Assembly: GCF_000717185.1 (NCBI RefSeq)
Contig: NZ_JNYE01000098.1
Coordinates: 1-29,867, forward strand
Direction: 5' to 3'
DNA from: Kitasatospora phosalacinea
Lineage (GTDB): Bacteria > Actinomycetota > Actinomycetes > Streptomycetales > Streptomycetaceae
Length of the DNA stretch: 29,867 nt
Shown: piece by piece, positions 1 through 8,973 of the stretch
How positions within the stretch are numbered: the first letter of the stretch is position 1
Layout: every line of letters starts with the position of its first letter
Position numbers and translations under genes: made by a program
The notes under the pieces: generated by a model
Databases searched by the model: none
Told to the model about the DNA's origin: nothing
The model's input: only the letters and a program-made list of their open reading frames with translations

Positions 1-2
1 CT

Positions 3-30
3 GGGGGAGGGGCTTTAGGGGAGGGGGGTC
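3..30 (+). other. Potential G-quadruplex sequence at the left edge
   Basis: Four runs of four to six G are separated by loops of 1, 5 and 1 nt (A, CTTTA, A), which fits the classical intramolecular G-quadruplex pattern on the + strand. The stretch lies in the noncoding or unresolved 162 nt before the first convincing gene. Whether it belongs to the 3' end or the leader of a gene outside the window cannot be told. Nothing else convincing was seen in 1-162. Confidence 0.4.
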
Positions 31-162
31 GCTGGCCGCGGGGCCGGGCAAAGGGGTGATGGCGTGGGTCCTGCCGGGGCGAGGAGCGGGGAGGGACGCC
101 GGGGGAGGGGCTGCGGGCCGCCGCGGGGGCGGACTGTCGGTCCCGGGTGCCAGCCTGGCCCC

Positions 163-438
163 ATGGACGAACGCGACAGCGAGCAGTTGCTGCGGGGCCG
201 GGTCTACGGCGCGGACCACGACGATCCCGGCCCCCGCCCGGGGCGGGCGTACCGGGAGCTGGTCGGCGGGCCGCTGGACGGGCTGCTGCTGGACGTCACG
301 GGCTGGGCCGCGGAGACCCTCGCCGACGGCGCCGCGCTGCCCACCCACCTGGGCCGCTACGGCGGGGCCGGCACCTCCCGCTACGAGCCGCGCCCGGCCG
401 ATCCGCGGCGCTGGGACTGGGCCGGCGACAGCCGGTAG
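163..438 (+). CDS. Small hypothetical protein (91 aa)
   Basis: The frame opens at ATG 163 and encodes 91 residues. It has a central Arg-Ala-Tyr-Arg segment followed by GGPLDGLLLDVTGW and ends in a Trp-rich tail (RRWDWAGDSR). No transmembrane segment, signal peptide or catalytic motif is visible. The composition is acidic and looks soluble. Codons are strongly G/C-ending, as expected for a real gene in this genome. The frame is open further upstream, but that part reads as low-complexity Gly/Arg and is unlikely to be translated. No good Shine-Dalgarno sequence precedes ATG 163; a weak CAGCCT lies 6 nt upstream, so a leaderless message is possible. It converges with the xdhC gene, whose stop lies 6 nt away. 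It resembles short conserved streptomycete hypotheticals, but I cannot assign a function. Confidence 0.6.
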   Translation: MDERDSEQLLRGRVYGADHDDPGPRPGRAYRELVGGPLDGLLLDVTGWAAETLADGAALPTHLGRYGGAGTSRYEPRPADPRRWDWAGDSR

Positions 439-444
439 GCCCGT

Positions 445-1596
445 TCAGGCCGCGTGCGGGGCGTCGGCGGGCGGGGCCGGGTCGTGGTGGATGGGGCCGC
501 CGGTGGCGGAGAGCGGGAGGCAGGAGCCGCCGCGGGCCTCGGCGACGAGTTGGGCGGCGATGGAGACGGCGGTCTCCTCGGGGGTGCGGGCGCCGAGGTC
601 GAGGCCGATGGGGGAGTGCAGGCGGGCCAACTCGGCCTCGGTGAGGCCGACTTCGCGTAGGCGGGCGGTCCGGTCGCGGTGGGTGCGGCGGGAGCCCATC
701 GCGCCGACGTAGCCGACGGGCAGCCGCAGGGCGCGTTCCAGCAGCGGCACGTCGAACTTGGCGTCGTGGGTGAGGACGCACAGCACGCTGCGGCCGTCGA
801 GCCGCTCCAGCTGGGTGTCGAGGTAGCGGTGCGGCCAGTCGACGACGAGTTCGTCCGCCTCGGGGAAGCGGCGCGCGGTGGCGAAGACGGGGCGGGCGTC
901 GCAGACGGTGACGTGGTAGCCGAGGAACTTGCCGATCCGCACGACCGCGGAGGCGAAGTCGATGGCGCCGAAGACGAGCATCCGCGGCGGCGGGACGTAC
1001 GCCTCGACGAAGACGGTGACGGTGTGCTCGGCGGACGGGTCGCAGGGGCGGCCGTCCAGTCCGAGGGCGAGCCGCCCGGTGCGTCCGGCGGAGAGCATCG
1101 CGCGGGCCTCGGCGACGGCGGCGCGCTCCAGCCGGAAGGAGGCGAAGGAGCCGTGGTGGGCGTCGGCGGTGACGGCGAGGGTGCCGCCGAGCAGGGCGGG
1201 CGGGCCGTCGACGATCCGGGCGACGGCGACGGGCGTGCCGGAGGCGGTGTAGGCGACGGCGGCGTCCAGGCCGGGGTCCGCGCCGGGGGTGACGGGCTGG
1301 ACGAAGACGTCGAGCAGTCCGCCGCAGGTCAGGCCGACGGCGAAGGCGTCCTCGTCGCTGTAGCCGAAGCGCTCCAGCACGGGGGCGCCGCTCTCCAGCG
1401 CGGCCCGGCACAGCTCGTACACGGCGCCCTCGACGCAGCCGCCGGAGACCGAGCCGACCGCCTCGCCGTCCGCGTCGACGGCCAGGGCCGCGCCGGGGTC
1501 GCGCGGGGCGGAGCCCGAGACGCCGACCACGGTGGCCACGGCGTAGGGGCGTCCGGCGGCGTGCCAGGTGTGCAGCTGGGCGGCGATGTCGTGCAC
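445..1596 (-). CDS. xdhC: XdhC/CoxI-family molybdenum cofactor insertion factor
   Basis: This 383-aa protein belongs to the XdhC/CoxI family. These cytoplasmic proteins bind the molybdenum cofactor, promote its sulfuration and hand it to xanthine dehydrogenase; they are not part of the final enzyme. The N-terminal half carries the family signature SGSAPRDPGA (about residues 27-36) and SVSGGCVEGAVYE (about 49-61). The C-terminal half is a Rossmann-like domain starting near RMLVFGAIDFASAV and containing VLTHDAKFD and YVGAMGSRRTH. The start is GTG 1596, preceded by GAGGAG at 6-nt spacing. It lies downstream of the purine permease and of the three xanthine dehydrogenase genes on the same strand, so the context fits XdhC well. 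A 12-bp hairpin and 8-nt tandem repeats separate it from the permease, so it may be expressed at a different level from the rest. Confidence 0.93.
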   Translation of the reverse strand: MHDIAAQLHTWHAAGRPYAVATVVGVSGSAPRDPGAALAVDADGEAVGSVSGGCVEGAVYELCRAALESGAPVLERFGYSDEDAFAVGLTCGGLLDVFVQPVTPGADPGLDAAVAYTASGTPVAVARIVDGPPALLGGTLAVTADAHHGSFASFRLERAAVAEARAMLSAGRTGRLALGLDGRPCDPSAEHTVTVFVEAYVPPPRMLVFGAIDFASAVVRIGKFLGYHVTVCDARPVFATARRFPEADELVVDWPHRYLDTQLERLDGRSVLCVLTHDAKFDVPLLERALRLPVGYVGAMGSRRTHRDRTARLREVGLTEAELARLHSPIGLDLGARTPEETAVSIAAQLVAEARGGSCLPLSATGGPIHHDPAPPADAPHAA

Positions 1597-1610
1597 GGGT
1601 AGCTCCTCAC

Positions 1611-1638
1611 GGACTCACGGACTCACGGACTCACGGAC
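1611..1638 (-). repeat. Tandem 8-bp repeat in the xdhC leader
   Basis: Three perfect copies of GGACTCAC (+ strand; GTGAGTCC on the coding strand) plus half a copy stand head to tail just upstream of the xdhC ribosome binding site. The unit closest to the gene degenerates into GTGAGGAG, which supplies the Shine-Dalgarno sequence itself. Copy-number change here would alter the length of the intercistronic leader without touching the gene. Confidence 0.85.
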
Positions 1639-1645
1639 GACGGGT

Positions 1646-1676
1646 GCCGCCCCGCCGGAGGGTGCGGCGGGGCGGC
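1646..1676 (-). terminator. 12-bp perfect hairpin between permease and xdhC
   Basis: GCCGCCCCGCCG and its exact reverse complement CGGCGGGGCGGC are separated by a 7-nt loop, 17 nt beyond the permease stop codon. No T-tract follows, as is common for actinobacterial terminators. It could terminate the permease transcript or act as a processing/stability hairpin that lowers xdhC expression relative to the upstream genes. Confidence 0.65.
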
Positions 1677-1692
1677 GGGGGAGGCGCGGGCG

Positions 1693-3156
1693 TCAGTGGA
1701 CGCCCAGCCAGGACTTGATCGGGACGAGCGCGAAGTACGCGACGAACACGCCGGTCAGGATCCACATCAGCGGGCCGGGCTCGCGCCACTTGCCGGTGCC
1801 CGCCTTGATGACGGTGTACGAGATGACGCCGGCCGCGACGCCCGCGGTGATGCTGTACGTGAACGGCATGACCACGCAGGTCAGGAACGCGGGGATGGCG
1901 ATCTCCCGGTCCGACCAGTCGATGTGCCGGGCCTGGCTCATCATCATCGAGCCGATCACCACCAGCGCGGCGGAGGCGACCTGCACCGGCACCACGGCGG
2001 CGACCGGCGAGAAGAACAGCATCAGCGCGAACACGCCGCCGGTGACGGTGGAGGCCAGGCCGGTGCGGGCGCCGTCGCCGACGCCGGTCGCCGACTCGAC
2101 GAACACGGTCTGCCCGGACGCGCCGGCCACGCCGCCGATCGCGCCGCCCGCGCCGTCGACGAACAGCGCCTTGGACAGGCCGGGCATCCGGCCCTTGGAG
2201 TCGGCGAGCCCGGCCTCGGTGCCGACGCCGATGATGGTGGCCATCGCGTCGAAGAACCCGGCCAGCACGAGGGTGAACACGGCGACCGAGGCGCTGATCG
2301 CGCCCAGCCCGTGCGAGCCGAACGCGCCGAACAGGTCGACGTGCCCGAACAGCCCGAAGTCGGGTGCGGAGACCGGCGAGCCGGGCCAGGTCGGCGCCGA
2401 GCCGCCCCAGTCCTCCGCGGTCAGCCCGGCCGTCTCGTTGACGACCAGCGCGACCACGGTGCCCGCCGCGATGCCGATCAGGATCGCGCCCCGGACGCCC
2501 CGGGCCAGCAGCACGAAGACGGTCAGCAGGGTGAGCGCGAAGACCAGCACCGGCCAGCCCCGGAGCTCGCCGAACGGGCCGAGCGAGAGCGGGGTGGGGC
2601 CGCCGGTGTGCACGAACCCGGCCTTGTAGAAGCCGATGATCGCGACGAACAGGCCGATGCCGATGGTGATCGCGTGCTTGAGCGGCAGCGGGATCCCGTT
2701 CATGATCTTCTCGCGCAGGCCGGAGACCACCAGCAGCACGATCAGCAGGCCGTAGATCACGCACAGGCCCATCGCCTGCGCCCAGGTGGTGTGCGGCACC
2801 ACCAGCGCGGATATCGCGCCCGAGACGGACAGCCCGGCCGCGACGGCCAGCGGCACGTTGCCGACCACGCCCATCAGGATCGTGGTGACGGCGGCGGCCA
2901 GCGCGGTGGCGGTGGTCAGCTGGGCGTGCCCCAGCTTGGCGCCGGTGACGTCCGCGCCGCTCAGGATGATCGGGTTGAGCAGGACGATGTAGGCCATCGC
3001 CATGAAGGTGGTGAGACCGCCGCGGATCTCGTTGCCCAGGGTGGAGCCGCGCGCCGAGATCTTGAAGTAGGCGTCGAGGGCGCCGCGCGGGGGTGTTTCC
3101 GGTGCGGTGGGGGCCGCTTCTTCGGTGGGGCCGGGCTCCGTGGAGGTCCGGGACAT
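1693..3156 (-). CDS. NCS2-family purine permease (AzgA/PbuG type)
   Basis: This 487-aa polytopic membrane protein imports purine bases, probably by proton symport. The N-terminus reads ALDAYFKISARGSTLGNEIR followed by GLTTFMAMAYIVLLNP, the hallmark opening of the AzgA/PbuG/GhxP branch (COG2252), whose studied members carry adenine, guanine or hypoxanthine. About a dozen hydrophobic segments follow, with GASGQTVFVESATGVGDGAR as the conserved substrate-site helix near the middle. I choose ATG 3156 because GGGAG lies just upstream; TTG 3168 and other upstream starts are possible. It follows the xanthine dehydrogenase genes on the same strand but is separated from them by 187 nt with a strong hairpin, so it may have its own promoter. 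Context suggests hypoxanthine, or possibly xanthine, is delivered to the dehydrogenase. The exact substrate cannot be read from sequence. Confidence 0.92.
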   Translation of the reverse strand: MSRTSTEPGPTEEAAPTAPETPPRGALDAYFKISARGSTLGNEIRGGLTTFMAMAYIVLLNPIILSGADVTGAKLGHAQLTTATALAAAVTTILMGVVGNVPLAVAAGLSVSGAISALVVPHTTWAQAMGLCVIYGLLIVLLVVSGLREKIMNGIPLPLKHAITIGIGLFVAIIGFYKAGFVHTGGPTPLSLGPFGELRGWPVLVFALTLLTVFVLLARGVRGAILIGIAAGTVVALVVNETAGLTAEDWGGSAPTWPGSPVSAPDFGLFGHVDLFGAFGSHGLGAISASVAVFTLVLAGFFDAMATIIGVGTEAGLADSKGRMPGLSKALFVDGAGGAIGGVAGASGQTVFVESATGVGDGARTGLASTVTGGVFALMLFFSPVAAVVPVQVASAALVVIGSMMMSQARHIDWSDREIAIPAFLTCVVMPFTYSITAGVAAGVISYTVIKAGTGKWREPGPLMWILTGVFVAYFALVPIKSWLGVH

Positions 3157-3287
3157 GTCCACTCCCAAGGTTCATAGGGGGTTGGGGTGGGCGAGCCGAC
3201 CTGATGGCCCGTCATGGGAGGGCGGCAGGGGGACTGGTTCGACTCACGGGTGGGGGTGCTGCGGGGCCCGGCGAGACTCCGGCAGCG

Positions 3288-3328
3288 CCCCGGGGGTCGG
3301 CAGGGAAGACCGGGTGCCGCCCCCGGGG
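3288..3328 (-). terminator. Strong hairpin after the xanthine dehydrogenase genes
   Basis: The arms CCCCGGGGG and CCCCCGGGG (9 bp, perfect) enclose a second perfect stem CGGCA/TGCCG with a 12-nt loop and a single bulged T. The hairpin starts 16 nt past the stop codon of the molybdopterin subunit, which is the usual place for a terminator. The rest of the 187-nt gap up to the permease start holds a possible TATGAA -10 box at about 3173-3178 on the minus strand but no clear -35. Confidence 0.75.
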
Positions 3329-3343
3329 ACGTTCGACGGACCG

Positions 3344-5700
3344 TCAGAGCGTGTCGGTCAGGTGCTCCGGCCGCACCGGGATGCGGTTCAGCGCCTTGCC
3401 GGTGGCCTGGCGGATGGCCGCGACGATCGACGGGGTGGCGGAGACGGTGGGGGCCTCGCCGACGCCGCGCAGCCCGTACGGGGCGTGGGGGTCGGGCAGT
3501 TCGAGGATCTGCACCGGGATCGGCGGGGTGTCCAGGATGGTCGGGATCAGGTAGTCGGTGAAGGAGGCGTTGCGCACCTTGCCGTCCTCGACCACGATCT
3601 CCTCCATCACCGCGAGGCCCAGCGCCTGCGTGCAGCCGCCCTGGATCTGGCCGACCACCGAGAGCGGGTTGAGCGCCTTGCCGACGTCCTGCACGGCCGT
3701 CAGCTCGACCACCTTGACCAGGCCCAGCTCCACGTCCACGTCGACCACGGCGCGGTTGGCGCAGAAGGTGTACTGGACGTGGCCGAAGCCCTGCCCGGTC
3801 TCCTTGTCGAACGGGACGGTGGGGCGGTGGTGGTGCTCGCGGGTCTGCTCGACGGCGTCCTCGCCGAGCAGGTCGACGATCGGGATCAGCACCCCGGCCG
3901 AGGCCGAGACCACCTTCCCGCCGACCAGCGCCAGGTCGTCCTGCGTCCAGCCGTAGCGGTGCCGCCCGCGCTCCAGCAGCTCGTGCCGGACCGCCTCGGC
4001 GGCGAGCTTCACCGCGCCGCCGGTCATGTACGTCTGCCGGGAGGCGGAGGTCGAGCCCGCCGAGCCGACCTCGGTGTTGGCCGGGTGGATGGTGACCTGC
4101 TCGACGCCCAGCTCGGTGCGGGCGATCTGGGCGTGCACGGTGACGCCGCCCTGCCCGACCTCGGCCATCGCGGTGTGCACCATGGCGACCGGCTCGCCGC
4201 CGATCACCTCCAGCCGGACCCGGGCGGTGGAGTAGTCGTCGAAGCCCTCGGAGAAGCCGACGTTCTTGATGCCCACCGAGTAGCCGACGCCGCGCACGAT
4301 GCCCTCGCCGTGCGAGGTGTTGGACAGCGCGCCCGGCAGGGTGCGCACGTCCAGGTGCTCCAGGTCGAGCGGCGGCGGCAGCGGCATGTCCTTGACCCGC
4401 TGGAGCAGTTCGGCGACCGGCGCGGGCGCGTCGATCTCCTGCCCGGTCGGCATCCGGTCGCCCTGGGTGACGGCGTTCAGCTGCCGCAGCTCGACCGGGT
4501 CCATGCCGAGCGCCTCGGCCAGCCTGTCCATCTGCGACTCGTAGCCGAACGCGGCCTGCACCGCGCCGAAGCCGCGCATCGCCCCGCAGGACGGGTTGTT
4601 GGAGTACAGCGCGATCGCGTGCATCCGCACGTTCGGGATGACGTACGGGCCGTGGCCCAGCGAGGCGGCGTTGCCGACCACCGCGGGGGAGGCGGAGGCG
4701 TAGGCGCCGCCGTCCAGCACGATCCGGCAGTCGGCGAAGACCAACTTGCCGTCGCGGGTGGCGCCGTGCTCGTAGCGCATCCTCGCCGGGTGGCGGTGCA
4801 CGTGCCCGAAGAAGGACTCGTCCCGGGCGTAGACGATCTTGACGGGCTTGCCGGTGCGCAGCGCCAGCAGGCAGGCGTGGATCTGCATCGACAGGTCCTC
4901 GCGGCCGCCGAACGCGCCGCCCACCCCGGCCAGCGTGAGCCGGACCTTCTCCAGCGGCAGGTCGAGGACGGGCGCCATCTGCTGGCGGTCCACGTGCAGC
5001 CACTGGGTGGCGACGTACAGGTCGACGCCGCCGTCCTCGGCGGGCACCGCCAGGCCGGACTCCGGGCCCAGGAACGCCTGGTCCTGCATGCCGACCTCGT
5101 ACTCGCCGGAGACGACCACGTCCGCCAGCGCCCGCACCTCGTCGGTGACGCCCAGGCCGGAGACCAGCCTCTGCTCGTGGCAGACGTTCCCGTACGCGTG
5201 CGACCTGTACTCGTGCGGCTCGTGCACGTACCCGTGGGTCTCCGGGTCGAGGCACTGCTCCTCGGTGGTGATCGGGGTGAGCACCTCGTACTCGACCTTG
5301 ATCTTCTTCACCGCGCGGCGGGCCGTCTCCGGGTGGTCGGCAGCCACCAGGGCGATCGCCTCGCCGTGGTAGCGGACCTTGTCGATGGCCAGGGCGGGCT
5401 GGTCGGCGATCTCCAGGCCGTAGTACTTCTCGCCGGGGACGTCCTCGTGGGTGAGCACCGCGTACACGCCGGGGACGGCGAGCGCCTCCGAGACGTCCAC
5501 GGACAGGATGTTGGCGCGCGGGTGCGGGGAGCGCAGCGCGGTGCCCCACAGCATGTCCTCGTGCCACAGGTCGGAGGAGTAGGCGAACTCGCCCTTCACC
5601 TTCAGCGTGCCGTCGGGGCGCAGCGGGGAGCCGCCGATGCCGTCCTTGGAGGCCTGGTTGATCTTCTGCAGGTTCTTCTGGCCCTGGATCGTACGGGTCG

Positions 5701-5704
<4 letters not shown>
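3344..5704 (-). CDS. Xanthine dehydrogenase, molybdopterin-binding subunit
   Basis: This 786-aa catalytic subunit of a xanthine oxidase-family hydroxylase oxidises hypoxanthine and xanthine towards urate. The N-terminal a/b hammerhead domain begins near GTLKVKGEFAYSSDL (about residues 30-44). The molybdopterin-binding half carries GVGGAFGGRED, the substrate-site Arg region GAMRGFGAVQAAF, and VGQGGVTVHAQI. The C-terminal YGLRGVGEAP holds the glutamate that acts as catalytic base in the family. The length matches stand-alone large subunits of three-gene bacterial enzymes. The start is GTG 5704, overlapping the stop of the 2Fe-2S subunit gene (GTGA), so the two are translationally coupled. The order FAD, 2Fe-2S, Mo recalls the puc genes of Bacillus. 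Adjacent PucR, permease and XdhC genes support purine oxidation, though nicotinate- or CO-type relatives cannot be excluded on sequence alone. Confidence 0.94.
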
Positions 5705-6182
<478 letters not shown>

Positions 6183-6186
<4 letters not shown>

Positions 6187-7070
6187 GCCGCGCTCCTGAT
6201 CTGCTTGCGATAGTCGTTCCAACACCACGTCAGGGTGCGCCGGGCCATCACGGCCAGCGCGTGCCGCCGGTAGTCGGCGGTGCCCCGGACGTCGTCGATC
6301 GGGGAGGCCGCGGCCTTCACCAGCTCGCCGAAGCGCTGCACCACCTCCGGGCCCAGCAGCTCGCCGGACTCCCACAGGCCGCGCTCGGCGAGGACCCCCC
6401 GCAGGTACTCCTCGGCCTCCACCGCCCGGCGCGGCGTCGGCGCGGCCGAGCCGATGCCGGTGCCGACCGTGCCGTCCTTCGGGTGCAGCGCGAAGCCGAA
6501 CGCGCAGACCGCGATCACCATCGCGTTGCGGGTGCCGATCTTCGAGAACTGCTGCGGGCCGTCCGCGACCGGGATCCGCACCGCACCGATCAGCTCGTCC
6601 GGCTCCAGGCTGTTGCGCTTCACCCCGACGTAGAACTCGTCGATCGGCACCAGCCGCACCCCGCGCACCGAGTGCGCCTCCACGGACACGCCCCGGCCCG
6701 CGGCCAGCAGCGCCGGGTGCGAGTCGCCGGCCGGCGAGGCCGCGCCCAGGTTGCCGCCGACGCTGCCGCGGTTGCGGATCTGCGGCGAGCCGACCGTGTG
6801 CGCGGCCAGCGCCAGGCCCGGCAGCGGCCCCGACAGCTCCTCGATGATCCGGGCGTACGGCACCGCCGCACCCAGCCGGACGACGTCGCCGTCGCTGCTC
6901 CACTCGGTGAGCTCGGTGATGCGGTTCAGGTCGAGGATCGCGGATGGCCGGTGCACGTCGAAGTTCATCTCGACCATGACGTCCGTGCCGCCGGAGATCG
7001 GCAGCGCGGTGGGGTGCTCGGCCTTCGCCGCGAGTGCCTCGTCCCAGGTGGCGGGCCGAAGGAACTCCAT
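6183..7070 (-). CDS. Xanthine dehydrogenase, FAD-binding subunit
   Basis: This 295-aa flavin subunit accepts electrons from the 2Fe-2S clusters and reduces NAD+ or another acceptor. It opens with MEFLRPATWDEALA, has the FAD pyrophosphate motif PISGGTDVMVEM (about residues 24-35), and shows the second flavin signature IRNRGSVGGNLG followed by ASPAGDSHPALLA (about 97-121). The C-terminal part matches the CO dehydrogenase flavoprotein C-domain, ending in MARRTLTWCW. ATG 7070 is preceded by a GGAG box about 10 nt upstream. It is the first gene of the minus-strand purine-oxidation operon and diverges from the PucR-type regulator across a 284-nt promoter region. No irregularity is seen. Confidence 0.94.
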
Positions 7071-7354
7071 GCGGGTAACTCCTCAAGTCGTCGCCGACGG
7101 ACGCGGGCACCTGCGCCCTTGCCGGTGCCCGGGGCCCGGGGGCCCTCGGTCACCGCGGTGCAGCCCGGCGGCGTGTTGGCAAGTGAACCGCTGTGACGGG
7201 GGCCACTGGCAGTCACCGATGGCATGAGGCCCGGCAGTGCCCCGCACCACCGTCCTGTACGTTCCTCTAAGGTGGACGATCCTCCAGCTCAGGTCGTGCA
7301 CACTGGGCCGTTCCACCCCGCGGTCCCACCCTCACAGACCAAGAAGGGCTGCCC
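7071..7354. promoter_or_regulatory. Divergent promoter region between xanthine dehydrogenase and PucR-type regulator
   Basis: This 284-nt noncoding stretch must hold the promoters of both the dehydrogenase operon (-) and the regulator (+). The only perfect palindrome that stands out is CACCGCGGTG at 7151-7160, which is 80 nt from the dehydrogenase start and a possible operator. A GC-only inverted repeat lies at about 7126-7145. A TAAGGT at 7269-7274 could be a -10 box for the regulator, without a clear -35. The Bacillus PucR consensus was not found. Confidence 0.6.
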
Positions 7355-8947
7355 ATGCGCGTCCGTGACCTGCTCGCCCCCGGAGCCCCCCGACTGCGCC
7401 TGCTCGCCGGCGAGGACGAGCTCGACCGGCAGGTCACCGGCGTGATGACCACCGACCTCCAGGACCCCGGCCGCTACCTGCACGGCGGCGAACTCGTCCT
7501 CACCGGCATGCTCTGGCGCACCGCGCCCGCCGACTCCGAACGCTTCGTGCGCACCATCGCCACCGCCGGGGCCGCCGCCCTCGGCGCCGGGGAGGTCGAG
7601 GTCGGCCCCGTCCCCGCCGACCTCGCCGAGGCCTGCCGCCGCCACCGCCTGCCGCTGCTCGCCGTCCCCGACGACGTCGCCTTCGGCGCCGTCACCGAGT
7701 ACGTCGGCCGCCAGGTCTCCGCCGACCGCGCCGCCGACCTCGCCGCCCTCGTCGACCGGCACCGCCTGCTGGTCTCCGCCGCGGGCGCGGGCGGCCTCGA
7801 CGCCGTCCTCGACCTGCTCGGCGGCGACCTCGACCTCGACTGCTGGGTCCTCACCCCCACCGGCCGGGTCGTCGCCGGCCCCGCCGACCGGCTGCCCCCC
7901 GCCGACCGCGACCAGCTCGCCCGCGCCCACCTCGCCGCCCAGCGCCAGCGCCGCCGCCCCCCGCACCGCGTCCGCCTCGCCGGGGGCACCTACTCGCTGC
8001 TGCCCGCCGCCGCCGAGGCGGACGCCGACACCCCGCTCGCCGACTGGATCCTCGCCGTCGCCGGGGACGTCACCGAGTGGACCCCCAAGCGCCAGCAGCT
8101 CGCCGAGAACCTGGCCCGCCTGGTCGCCGCCGAACGCACCCGCCGCGACGAGGGCCGCCGCCTGCGCCGCCGGATCGCCGACGAGGTCCTCACCCTGCTC
8201 CAGCGCGACGCCGACCCCGCCGAGATCGGCCGCGCCCTCCAGGCCTCCAGCACCATGGCCGCCCGCTACGAGGGCTCCACCGAGACCCCCGGCCCCGGCC
8301 CGCAGTGGCTGGTGCTGTCCGCCGACGCCACCGGACTGCCCGACGGCGCGCTGCGCCCCGTCCTGGAGGAGGCCCTCGCCGCCGCCACCGACCGCGCCCT
8401 GGTCGCCGCCCTCGGCCCGACCGGCGCCGTCGCCGTGCTGCCCGCCCTCGACGCCGCCGTCCCCGCCGACGCCGTCCGCGCCCTGCTCGCCCCGCTGGAG
8501 GCGGGCCTCGGCTCCGAGGGCCGGATCACCGTCGGCGTCTGCGCCCCCGCCGCCGAGTCCGGCGGCCTGCGCGGCGCCCTGGAGGAGGCCCGGCACGCCC
8601 GCCGGATCGCCGCCGCCCGGATCGGCCGGGTCTGCGTCGCGGGCCCCGAGGAGCTCGCCTCGCACGTCCTGCTGCTGGCCGCCGTCCCCGACGAGGTCCG
8701 CCGCGCCTTCCGCAGCCGCCTGCTCGACAAGGTCATCGCCTACGACCTGGAGCACCAGGCCGACCTGGTCCGCACCCTGGAGGCGTTCCTGCGCTCCGAC
8801 GGCTCCTGGACGCGCTGCGCCGCCCAGCTGCACGTCCACGTCAACACGCTGCGCTACCGGATCGGCCGGATCGAGGAACTCACCGGCCGCGACCTGTCCC
8901 GCCTGGAGGACCGGGTCGACTTCTACCTGGCCCTGGAACTGGCCTGA
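7355..8947 (+). CDS. PucR-family transcriptional regulator
   Basis: This 530-aa regulator has the standard PucR layout. An N-terminal purine-catabolism regulatory domain (about residues 1-120, from MRVRDLL through LPLLAVPDDVAFG) is followed by a long middle region with a GGDEF-like fold. The C-terminal helix-turn-helix (about 465-528) includes CAAQLHVHVNTLRYRIGRIE and ends in DRVDFYLALEL, the signature of the PucR HTH_30 domain. The start is ATG 7355 with AAGAAGGG upstream. It diverges from the xanthine dehydrogenase operon, so it very likely controls purine oxidation, as PucR does in Bacillus subtilis; whether as activator or repressor, and with which effector, is not visible. It converges with the esterase-like gene, with a small hairpin in the 26-nt gap. 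The family also controls other nitrogen-source pathways, so the target assignment rests on the neighbourhood. Confidence 0.93.
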   Translation: MRVRDLLAPGAPRLRLLAGEDELDRQVTGVMTTDLQDPGRYLHGGELVLTGMLWRTAPADSERFVRTIATAGAAALGAGEVEVGPVPADLAEACRRHRLPLLAVPDDVAFGAVTEYVGRQVSADRAADLAALVDRHRLLVSAAGAGGLDAVLDLLGGDLDLDCWVLTPTGRVVAGPADRLPPADRDQLARAHLAAQRQRRRPPHRVRLAGGTYSLLPAAAEADADTPLADWILAVAGDVTEWTPKRQQLAENLARLVAAERTRRDEGRRLRRRIADEVLTLLQRDADPAEIGRALQASSTMAARYEGSTETPGPGPQWLVLSADATGLPDGALRPVLEEALAAATDRALVAALGPTGAVAVLPALDAAVPADAVRALLAPLEAGLGSEGRITVGVCAPAAESGGLRGALEEARHARRIAAARIGRVCVAGPEELASHVLLLAAVPDEVRRAFRSRLLDKVIAYDLEHQADLVRTLEAFLRSDGSWTRCAAQLHVHVNTLRYRIGRIEELTGRDLSRLEDRVDFYLALELA

Positions 8948-8948
8948 C

Positions 8949-8961
8949 GGCCCGTCGGGCC
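8949..8961. terminator. Short hairpin in convergent gap
   Basis: GGCCC-GTC-GGGCC forms a 5-bp stem immediately after the regulator's stop codon and before the converging esterase stop. It is small and has no T-tract, so it is only a weak terminator candidate. Confidence 0.3.
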
Positions 8962-8973
8962 CTCGGCGCCCCC

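Noticed and set aside
3236..3245. GGTTCGACTC resembles a tRNA T-loop
   Set aside because: No matching acceptor stem, anticodon arm or D-arm can be formed around it on either strand.
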